Below are positions 1 to 4,569 of a stretch of DNA of 6,246 nucleotides, in pieces; the first letter of the stretch is position 1, and every line of letters begins with the position of its first letter. The notes beneath the pieces are model-generated. The model saw only the letters and a program-made list of their open reading frames with translations, made no database searches and had not been told where the DNA came from. A program made the translations under genes and the position numbers. The stretch comes from Alphaproteobacteria bacterium (lineage in GTDB: Bacteria; Pseudomonadota; Alphaproteobacteria; Rs-D84): positions 1-6,246 of the forward strand of contig JAFOXU010000036.1 in NCBI GenBank assembly GCA_017425725.1, in the 5' to 3' direction.

Positions 1-4
1 AATC

Positions 5-34
5 GACGTCAGCACAATCTGTTGGCGTCTTTTT
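5..34 (+). terminator. Intrinsic terminator of an upstream gene
   Basis: Positions 5-14 pair with 20-29 to give a 10-bp stem (two G-U wobbles) around a 5-nt loop, followed by TTTTT at 30-34. This is a rho-independent terminator on the + strand. The gene it ends lies outside the window to the left. Confidence 0.75.
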
Positions 35-84
35 ATGTATAAAGCACATATAGTACACCAAAAAAATCTAGACATTTATTCCTA

Positions 85-113
85 TTTAGATTACAAATTA
101 TTTTGTGTAAGAT
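85..113 (+). promoter_or_regulatory. Possible sigma70-type promoter for the leader RNA and PAP2 gene
   Basis: TTTAGA (85-90) and TAAGAT (108-113) are separated by 17 bp, each matching 4 of 6 consensus bases. Transcription would start near 120, just ahead of the structured leader. Other weak pairings exist in this AT-rich stretch (35-119), so this is only the best of several candidates. No gene is visible in 35-119. Confidence 0.3.
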
Positions 114-166
114 ATTTATCATATCTTTCACAAAGACATAGTTAGTGGCTTTGGCTTAGAACACCA

Positions 167-294
167 AAACATTGATTTTCGCCTCTGATATGTCCCGACT
201 GGAACGGTCGGGATGTCGTTAATCGTAAGATAACGAGGTCATCAATGTTTGACTGTTCTAACTCCCGACCACCTATAACTATGGTGGTTTTTTT
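167..294 (+). promoter_or_regulatory. Structured leader RNA, candidate riboswitch or attenuator upstream of the PAP2 phosphatase gene
   Basis: The RNA can fold into a three-way junction. The closing stem pairs 167-176 with 241-250 (10 perfect bp) and continues as GCCT (181-184) with AGGT (236-239). Hairpin P2 pairs TCCCGAC (193-199) with GTCGGGA (207-213), extendable by three pairs, two of them wobble. Hairpin P3 pairs 217-221 with 231-235 and is capped by a GTAA tetraloop. A terminator hairpin follows (268-294). TCCCGACC recurs at 263-270 and is perfectly complementary over 8 nt to 206-213. Segment 206-213 can therefore leave P2 and cover half of the terminator's 5' arm, giving mutually exclusive terminator and antiterminator states. 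The folding is read by eye. I do not match it to a known riboswitch class. A free-standing sRNA is the alternative, but only 8 nt separate the T-run from the ATG at 303. Confidence 0.6.
268..294 (+). terminator. Intrinsic terminator inside the leader, just before the PAP2 gene
   Basis: ACCACC (268-273) pairs perfectly with GGTGGT (283-288) around a 9-nt loop and is followed at once by TTTTTT (289-294). The downstream coding region begins almost immediately, so any transcript of that gene starting upstream must read through this site. That fits a regulated terminator. Confidence 0.75.
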
Positions 295-360
295 AATAAA
301 ACATGGGGGAAAGATATATCAAGACTTAGAACTCTTGCTATAATTTCCGTTTGTGGGGCA

Positions 361-861
361 TTGATCACAAGCGAAACCATCGCCAATCCCTTTTCAAATG
401 TCGGGAAACTGGGCGATATGTTAATGGTTATGACACCAGCATACGCATTGGGTCTGACCGCCAGCGAAGATAATTTTGATGGCGCATTACAATTAATTAC
501 CAGTGTTGCTGCGGCACAACTGGCATCCGAAGGTATCAAAGCACTAGAACTAGAAGAAAGACCAAACGGTTCAGACCGCAAATCATTCCCAAGTGGGCAC
601 GCCACAGCAGCATTCAGTGGCGCAATGTTTGTACACAAAAGATACGGTTGGAAACGTGCGATTATTCCATACATTATGGCCGGCGTAACAGGCTGGGCAC
701 GTGTCGAAGCGGACGCACATTACTGGCAAGATGTATTGGGCGGCGCTGCGGTGGCCGCATTATTCACATGGGCATTTGTCGACAAGTACGACACAGGTTC
801 ATATGTGGCAATTTCTGCCGACACAAATGGCGCAAAAGTGAATTTTTCTACAAAATTCTAA
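361..861 (+). CDS. PAP2-family phosphatase, 5' end uncertain or frame-disrupted
   Basis: Phosphatidic-acid-phosphatase type 2 (vanadium haloperoxidase fold) enzyme that removes phosphate from lipid phosphates or pyrophosphates at the envelope. All three catalytic motifs are intact, counting from the TTG at 361: K60-x6-R67-P68, P77-S-G-H80 and R114-x5-H120-x3-D124. Hydrophobic stretches lie near residues 41-56, 101-112 and 125-140. The product ends in a terminal Phe after an amphipathic segment. The TTG start gives 166 residues but is probably not the true one: the frame stays open upstream to 262 and encodes a basic then hydrophobic signal-like stretch (KDISRLRTLAIISVCGAL) with no in-frame ATG or GTG. 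The ATG at 303 is one base out of frame, and a G5 run (305-309) lies between. Removing one G joins them into a 185-residue protein with an N-terminal signal or anchor. Exact substrate unknown. Confidence 0.85.
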   Translation: MITSETIANPFSNVGKLGDMLMVMTPAYALGLTASEDNFDGALQLITSVAAAQLASEGIKALELEERPNGSDRKSFPSGHATAAFSGAMFVHKRYGWKRAIIPYIMAGVTGWARVEADAHYWQDVLGGAAVAALFTWAFVDKYDTGSYVAISADTNGAKVNFSTKF

Positions 862-885
862 AAACAAAAATAAAAATTTAAATTC

Positions 886-919
886 AATAAGTTAACACAA
901 AATGTTAACTTATTTTTTT
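886..919. terminator. Bidirectional intrinsic terminator between convergent genes
   Basis: AATAAGTTAACA (886-897) pairs perfectly over 12 bp with 903-914 around a CAAAA loop, and T's run through 919 on the + strand. It ends the PAP2 transcript. On the - strand the same hairpin contains the tlyA stop codon (910-912) and is followed by a T-rich stretch, so it probably serves both genes. Confidence 0.85.
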
Positions 920-1623
920 AACTTAAAGCACGCTAAAAATTCTGTATTGCCACTGCCACCCTTAACAGGCGATTCTGTGACCCCAACACAGTCAAACCCA
1001 GCACCTAAAAACGCATCTGTTACACGATTTATCGACCAATTATGCCAATCCACAGACTTAATAATACCATTAAATTTTGCCGCCACATCACGTGGCACTT
1101 CAAACTGCGGTTTTATCAACGCAATCAGTATCTGTGCAGACCATTGTGGCAAAAATTCCACTATATTTACCAGCGACACAAACGAAACATCAATCACAAT
1201 TAAATCAACCGGTGACAATGGCACCAAATCACGAATATCTGTCTGTTCCAACGACACAACACGACTGTCATTACGCAATTCTGGAATCAACTGATTTGTA
1301 CCAACATCAACCGCATACACCTTGGCCGCACCGTTTTTTAACAGAACTTCGGTAAAACCGCCCGTGCTGGCACCAACATCCAGACACACACAGCCATTTG
1401 GTTTTACATTAAAGCATTCCAACGCACGCTCTAACTTTAACGCACCACGCCCAGCAGAATAGGGCAAACTGCCTGCATTTATAACATCTGTATCCGCAAC
1501 AATCTGGCTAGATTTCTTGGCGACAGCATTATTTACACTCACTAAACCTGCCTTAATCGCAGCCACAGCCTTGGCACGGGTAGGGTACATATTACGAAAA
1601 ACAAGCATTTGATCTAATCTCAT
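910..1623 (-). CDS. tlyA: TlyA-family rRNA 2'-O-methyltransferase
   Basis: S-adenosylmethionine-dependent ribose methyltransferase of the TlyA (hemolysin A) family. Characterised members methylate cytidines in 16S and 23S rRNA at the subunit interface. The product is 237 residues, normal for the family. An S4 RNA-binding domain occupies about residues 1-60, opening with MRLDQMLV. An FtsJ-like Rossmann domain follows, with the SAM loop LDVGASTGGF at 81-90. The expected K-D-K-E tetrad is visible: K63 in GALKLERAL, D145 in IDVSF, K171 in KPQFE, and E228 in GNTEF. I chose the ATG at 1623 because MRLDQ is where the S4 domain begins; an in-frame extension to 1659 would add 12 residues overlapping the promoter. 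No Shine-Dalgarno is seen, and the predicted transcription start falls on the ATG, so the mRNA may be leaderless. Single gene, convergent with PAP2 and divergent from the Cys-rich operon. Confidence 0.93.
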   Translation of the reverse strand: MRLDQMLVFRNMYPTRAKAVAAIKAGLVSVNNAVAKKSSQIVADTDVINAGSLPYSAGRGALKLERALECFNVKPNGCVCLDVGASTGGFTEVLLKNGAAKVYAVDVGTNQLIPELRNDSRVVSLEQTDIRDLVPLSPVDLIVIDVSFVSLVNIVEFLPQWSAQILIALIKPQFEVPRDVAAKFNGIIKSVDWHNWSINRVTDAFLGAGFDCVGVTESPVKGGSGNTEFLACFKLKK

Positions 1624-1630
1624 AATTGTC

Positions 1631-1659
1631 AGAATACCATACAAAAACACCAAAATCAA
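1631..1659 (-). promoter_or_regulatory. Predicted tlyA promoter
   Basis: On the - strand TTGATT (1659-1654) and TATTCT (1636-1631) are spaced by 17 bp, each matching 4 of 6 consensus bases. The -10 box ends 7 nt before the ATG at 1623, placing +1 at or beside the start codon. That agrees with the absence of a ribosome binding site. Confidence 0.5.
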
Positions 1660-1660
1660 C

Positions 1661-1688
1661 TTGACATTTTATTTATTTTGTCTATATT
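1661..1688 (+). promoter_or_regulatory. Predicted promoter of the Cys-rich operon
   Basis: A perfect -35 box TTGACA (1661-1666) and a -10 box TATATT (1683-1688) are spaced by 16 bp. Transcription would start near 1695, about 20 nt before the first ATG, leaving room for the AAAGGA ribosome binding site (1702-1707). Only one base separates its -35 box from the oppositely directed tlyA -35 box. Confidence 0.65.
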
Positions 1689-1714
1689 TATACAAAACAA
1701 CAAAGGACATCAAC

Positions 1715-1927
1715 ATGTGTATCAAATTAATTGCACCATACAGTTGCAACGGTTGTGAATTCAATTGTGCCTTGGATGCCAAAGAAACAAAAAAAGGCAA
1801 ATTCACTCCATACATCAACAGCAAACCTGTACAAGATGCAAAAAACCATATTGCCGACACATTTATCGGCGCAATCAATAACGCAAAAAAACTGATGCAA
1901 CAACAGTGTGCAAACTATCAGAAATAA
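1715..1927 (+). CDS. Small Cys-rich protein, one CxxCxxxC module (operon gene 1)
   Basis: I do not recognise this 70-residue protein. It is the smallest member of a family encoded by this gene and the next three. Visible features are C11-x2-C14-x3-C18, then a basic linker, then FTPYI at 30-34 (the family's aromatic-x-P-x-I motif), then a predicted helix rich in Ala, Lys and Gln, and a terminal C65-ANY. Four cysteines in this layout suggest one bound zinc ion or Fe-S cluster; this is inference. C2 is extra. There is no signal peptide or membrane segment, so it is probably cytoplasmic. The start is fixed by AAAGGA at 1702-1707, 7 nt before the ATG; a longer reading from the TTG at 1661 would begin inside the -35 box. 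It is the first gene of the operon, followed after 21 nt by gene 2. Confidence 0.75.
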   Translation: MCIKLIAPYSCNGCEFNCALDAKETKKGKFTPYINSKPVQDAKNHIADTFIGAINNAKKLMQQQCANYQK

Positions 1928-1948
1928 CAAAAAAGAGGGCAAAAAACC

Positions 1949-2266
1949 ATGGGATATACACAAGAAAAGAAAACAAAAATTTTACGTTGTTTTGGCTGCA
2001 CAGAACAGTGCAAATTAAACATAAGGGAAACTGTTATTGCTGATAAAACACTCGAAGAACTTTTAACAGAAGACACAATCAGCTCTATTACATCTTTCGC
2101 CTTTTACACACCACAAATAAACAGCATCGACATAATAGAATTTACCGACATCAACAATATACATCACACAAACACAAAATGCCCATCACCTGCAGAAGCA
2201 TACGAATTGTTACGCAAAGAAATTTTGCCAGCATGTGATAATTATAAACACAGAAACCAAAGATAA
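1949..2266 (+). CDS. Small Cys-rich protein, one divergent module (operon gene 2)
   Basis: Unrecognised protein of 105 residues with one copy of the operon's module: C14-x2-C17-x3-C21, then YTPQI at 53-57 matching the aromatic-x-P-x-I motif, and C96-DNY near the C-terminus followed by a basic KHRNQR tail. It is the most divergent member. The stretch between the cysteine knuckle and the YTPQI motif is longer and acidic (residues 33-45), whereas the sister proteins are basic there. One further Cys, C78, occurs in NTKCPS. No signal peptide or membrane segment. A good ribosome binding site AGAGGG (1934-1939) lies 9 nt before the ATG. The stop is 5 nt from the start of gene 3, so the two are probably translationally coupled. 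Metal binding is inferred from the cysteine layout only. Confidence 0.75.
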   Translation: MGYTQEKKTKILRCFGCTEQCKLNIRETVIADKTLEELLTEDTISSITSFAFYTPQINSIDIIEFTDINNIHHTNTKCPSPAEAYELLRKEILPACDNYKHRNQR

Positions 2267-2271
2267 ACTTC

Positions 2272-2775
2272 ATGTTTACACAAAAACTCGGTTTAAACAC
2301 AAACAGATGCAACGCATGTCAAAAACTTTGCGTACTAAGCGCATATTACATAACCAACACAAACGGCAAATACAGATATTTACCCGTTATTGATAACAAA
2401 GTACGCACACGCAGCACAGACACAAAAGGAAACGTACACCCATTACGTCGCCCATATGCAACCGTACACGACGCAATCAACGCAGCAAAACAACTGTCAA
2501 GACAATGCAAAGACTTTAAGGACATCCGTACACCTCGTCCGCCAAAATCAGATTTGAACTATGACCGTTGCGTCGGCTGCAAACATCGCTGTATGGTATC
2601 GTCACAAAAAATACAAGGTGTCTTCATTCCAAAAATCGGCACACAATTAATAAAAGCGTACATAAACCGTTTTGGCGAAACCGAGCGACCAAATACATTT
2701 TACACAGACTTTAAAGCAAAAATGGACGCATTGCGCATCGCAAAAATGTGCGACAATTATTTAATAAAAAGATAA
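2272..2775 (+). CDS. Cys-rich protein with two modules (operon gene 3)
   Basis: Unrecognised basic protein of 167 residues made of two tandem modules. Module A has C13-x2-C16-x3-C20, YLPVI at 36-40, RRPYAT at 59-64 and C79-KDF. Module B has C100-x2-C103-x3-C107, FIPKI at 118-122, an ALRIAK helix and C160-DNY, ending LIKR. That gives exactly eight cysteines, four per module, consistent with two independent metal sites (inference). It is clearly paralogous to gene 4: both begin MFTQ, share the LGxNTNxCNxC opening, and keep DALRIAKMC/SGLRIAKRC near the end. No signal peptide or membrane segment; many Lys and Arg would allow nucleic-acid contact, which is speculative. There is no evident ribosome binding site. 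The 5-nt gap after gene 2 suggests coupled translation. Confidence 0.8.
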   Translation: MFTQKLGLNTNRCNACQKLCVLSAYYITNTNGKYRYLPVIDNKVRTRSTDTKGNVHPLRRPYATVHDAINAAKQLSRQCKDFKDIRTPRPPKSDLNYDRCVGCKHRCMVSSQKIQGVFIPKIGTQLIKAYINRFGETERPNTFYTDFKAKMDALRIAKMCDNYLIKR

Positions 2776-2779
2776 CAAA

Positions 2780-3265
2780 ATGTTTACACAATTACTTGGC
2801 TTTAACACAAATAAATGCAACGGCTGTTCGAAACGCTGCATATTGGATGCACAGCCACACAAACGCAAAAAAGACCGCTTTATACCGACCATAGACAACA
2901 AACCATTTGGTTTTTATTGCGACAAAAACAAAAAAAGACATAATTTACGTCCATATGCAACTAAATTTAGCGCCATAGATATGGCACGAACAATCGCACG
3001 CTGCTGCCCAAGATATAACCCAATACGATCAACCGTAACCGCAACAGAACCACAGCAGTGCACAGGTTGCGACATCAGATGCAAAATAACATCAACCGAA
3101 ACACCAAACGGTTTTATGCCAACAATACAAAAAACAGTTATTTACACGTTTTTAAACCAATACAACATCGCCGAAACCGTTTTTCCACGCCCAACACCAA
3201 ATTATGCCCAGGAATCGGGTTTACGTATTGCAAAAAGATGCGATTTTTATAAAAAACACAGATAA
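2780..3265 (+). CDS. Cys-rich protein with two modules, paralogue of gene 3 (operon gene 4)
   Basis: Unrecognised basic protein of 161 residues with two modules. Module A has C13-x2-C16-x3-C20, FIPTI at 34-38, LRPYAT at 56-61 and a C75-C76-PRY end. Module B has C94-x2-C97-x3-C101, FMPTI at 112-116, GLRIAK and C154-DFY, ending KKHR. C47 and the doubled C75-C76 are additional to the four-per-module pattern. The N-terminus (MFTQLLGFNTNKCNGC) is almost that of gene 3 and the DNA there is also visibly similar, so the pair arose by duplication of a whole two-module gene. The start lies 4 nt after the gene 3 stop, without a clear ribosome binding site, so coupling is likely. An intrinsic terminator 38 nt downstream ends the operon. 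Confidence 0.8.
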   Translation: MFTQLLGFNTNKCNGCSKRCILDAQPHKRKKDRFIPTIDNKPFGFYCDKNKKRHNLRPYATKFSAIDMARTIARCCPRYNPIRSTVTATEPQQCTGCDIRCKITSTETPNGFMPTIQKTVIYTFLNQYNIAETVFPRPTPNYAQESGLRIAKRCDFYKKHR

Positions 3266-3302
3266 ACACAAAATAACAGCAAAAAAAGCATTAAAACCTA
3301 TC

Positions 3303-3328
3303 AAAAACCGCAGAAATCTGCGGTTTTT
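3303..3328 (+). terminator. Terminator of the Cys-rich operon
   Basis: CCGCAG (3308-3313) pairs with CTGCGG (3318-3323) around an AAAT loop. It is preceded by AAAAA and followed by TTTTT (3324-3328), a textbook intrinsic terminator 38 nt after the last gene of the operon. The symmetric A and T tracts would let it work in both directions. Confidence 0.9.
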
Positions 3329-3559
3329 CAGTCTTTTTACGCACAGAATAGGGGACAAAACACACAAATCGGACACATTTAACCAAAAAAACACTATTCA
3401 CAGCAATTATTACCACATAATAACAAGAACCATACAAAGATAAAAAACTTTTACGCACACACACAAACAACAATCAACAACACAGATTACATCGCCAATA
3501 TCGTCAAACATTTTTATTAATCATACATATAAATATATTTTTCACAAAAACATACATAA

Positions 3560-3598
3560 AATAATTGCGCACAAAAAAAATACGGATTCGCAATTATT
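3560..3598. repeat. Perfect 10-bp inverted repeat
   Basis: AATAATTGCG (3560-3569) and CGCAATTATT (3589-3598) are exact reverse complements separated by 19 nt. No T-run follows on the + strand. On the - strand the second arm continues into ATTTTATG, so weak termination on that strand is possible. It could equally be a protein-binding dyad or an RNA hairpin. Confidence 0.6.
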
Positions 3599-3635
3599 AT
3601 ACACAAAAACATATTTTGCTTGATTTATATATCGT

Positions 3636-3649
3636 AAACTATACATAAT
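3636..3649 (+). repeat. Promoter-like direct repeat, copy 1
   Basis: AAACTATACATAAT is identical to 3885-3898. TTGATT lies upstream at 3620-3625, 18 bp before CATAAT (3644-3649), so it could be a sigma70-type promoter on the + strand reading towards the palindrome at 3666-3677 and the T8 run. Neither the promoter role nor a product is shown. Confidence 0.4.
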
Positions 3650-3884
3650 ATACATTATGCGCCTTTACAATATTGTATACCCTGCGACTTTCTGGGCTTT
3701 TTTTTATTTTACACCCTGTTACAATAATTTTTTTAACCAACAACACGACCACCAATCATATTAATCAAATTTATTTTTCTCACCTCTAAAAAAACACAGA
3801 CAGCTCACAACACTACGCATCAACAATAAAAAAACACCACTCTATTACAACAACCAAACACCTAATTTTGATTCACAAAATCAA

Positions 3885-3898
3885 AAACTATACATAAT
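3885..3898 (+). repeat. Promoter-like direct repeat, copy 2
   Basis: Second exact copy of AAACTATACATAAT, again with TTGATT upstream (3868-3873) and CATAAT at 3893-3898, here at 19-bp spacing. A transcript from here would run only about 50 nt before the hairpin at 3927-3953, so a very short RNA is conceivable. The TTGATT is also part of an 8-bp inverted repeat. Confidence 0.4.
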
Positions 3899-3926
3899 CT
3901 GACCTACTGCTAATTTGAGCACATAT

Positions 3927-3953
3927 AAAAAGCAGGCAATTTGCCCGCTTTTT
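3927..3953 (-). terminator. Terminator of the aroK-mscL operon
   Basis: AAAAAGC-A-GGC (3927-3937) pairs with GCC-C-GCTTTTT (3943-3953), with one A-C mismatch and a 5-nt loop. It lies 29 nt beyond the mscL stop. On the - strand it ends in TTTTT, as needed for that operon. The + strand also ends in TTTTT, so it is potentially bidirectional. Confidence 0.85.
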
Positions 3954-3982
3954 AACTTTATTTAAATTATCACAAATCAAAA

Positions 3983-4555
3983 CTAACGCTTTGTAATCTT
4001 TTTGATTTTAAACACAGAGTCACTAGCAACACCAACCGCAACTTTCTTTAAACTTTTTAATCCTTTTTTCAGTTCACTTTCTTCAATCGCACCCGTTTCA
4101 ACAGGCTCTACATCCGAACAACAAAACGCACATTTTGTCGCAGAATTACTGATATTAGACTTACAATACGGACACGCACGTGTATTTGCAGGCTTTTTAT
4201 CACGCATTTTATTCATCGTACGCACAAACAAGAATATCGCAAACATTGTTATAAAGAAACTGACCACAGAATTTAAGAACAGCCCTAAATTCAACGTAGT
4301 TGCACCTGCTGCCTGGGCCTGTGCAATCGTCTCATATGTCGCACCGGCCGTACCACCACCCAAAACAAAGAACCATTGCGAAAAATCAACCCCACCAATC
4401 AACAATCCAATCGGAGGCATAATAACATCTTTCACCAAAGAATTAACAACACTTGTCATAACACTACCAACAATGATACCGACAGCCATATCTATCGCAT
4501 TACCACGTTGAACAAAAGAACTAAATTCTTTAAATATATTATTCTTTTTAGCCAT
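3983..4555 (-). CDS. mscL: Large-conductance mechanosensitive channel MscL with C-terminal zinc ribbon
   Basis: Inner-membrane channel that opens under membrane tension to release solutes during hypo-osmotic shock. The MscL core is unmistakable. An amphipathic N-terminus (FKEFSSFVQRGNAIDMAVG) leads into TM1, about residues 17-50, ending DVIMPPIGLLIGGVDF. A periplasmic loop covers about 55-87 and TM2 about 88-114. At 190 residues it is longer than the usual 130-150. The extension contains a zinc ribbon, C128-x2-C131 and C142-x2-C145, then a mixed acidic/basic cytoplasmic tail of about 45 residues in place of the ordinary C-terminal helix. CPYC...CAFC ribbons occur on other MscL proteins, so the fusion is probably genuine. 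AAGGGG (4566-4561 on the - strand) lies 5-6 nt before the ATG. It is the second gene after aroK with a 14-nt gap, so they are probably cotranscribed. Confidence 0.95.
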   Translation of the reverse strand: MAKKNNIFKEFSSFVQRGNAIDMAVGIIVGSVMTSVVNSLVKDVIMPPIGLLIGGVDFSQWFFVLGGGTAGATYETIAQAQAAGATTLNLGLFLNSVVSFFITMFAIFLFVRTMNKMRDKKPANTRACPYCKSNISNSATKCAFCCSDVEPVETGAIEESELKKGLKSLKKVAVGVASDSVFKIKKITKR

Positions 4556-4569
4556 TTTTTACCCCTTGC

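Larger units (their letters stand above)
3330..3926. other. Long intergenic stretch without a convincing gene
   Basis: About 600 bp between the Cys-rich operon and the mscL terminator. It is very AT-rich, and the + strand is strikingly poor in G: I count 15 C to 3 G in 3421-3480 and 14 C to 1 G in 3841-3900. No open frame here has both a start with a ribosome binding site and recognisable sequence. It contains a 10-bp inverted repeat (3560-3598), a 12-bp perfect palindrome TACAATATTGTA (3666-3677), a T8 run near 3700, an 8-bp inverted repeat TTTTGATT/AATCAAAA (3867-3887 region), and two copies of a promoter-like 14-mer. Small RNAs are possible but unproven. Confidence 0.6.

Noticed and set aside
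251..273. tRNA 3'-end-like sequence in the leader (GTTCTAACTCCCG then ACC)
   Set aside because: The flanking bases do not form a T stem, position 57 is not a purine, and no anticodon or D arm can be drawn upstream.
339..344. Perfect TATAAT that could be a -10 box for a start at the TTG at 361
   Set aside because: No acceptable -35 box 16-18 bp upstream, and the bases lie inside an open frame encoding a signal-like hydrophobic segment, which explains them as coding sequence.
279..674. Antisense ORF of 131 codons opposite the PAP2 gene
   Set aside because: Shadow of the PAP2 gene, which carries all three catalytic motifs on the + strand; the antisense translation shows no pattern.
1661..1714. 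N-terminal extension of the first Cys-rich gene from the TTG at 1661
   Set aside because: The TTG is the first half of a perfect -35 box, and a good ribosome binding site sits in front of the ATG at 1715.
3383..3529. Open frame ending near 3529 after the Cys-rich operon terminator
   Set aside because: No start codon, strongly A/C-biased low-complexity translation, no Cys-module motifs; treated as non-coding.
3657..3764. 35-residue ORF (starts MRLYNIVYP) in the long intergenic stretch
   Set aside because: No ribosome binding site, no recognisable pattern, and it spans a palindrome and long T-runs; more likely chance.
4002..4511. Long + strand ORF opposite mscL
   Set aside because: Shadow of mscL, whose membrane segments and zinc ribbon are unmistakable on the - strand.
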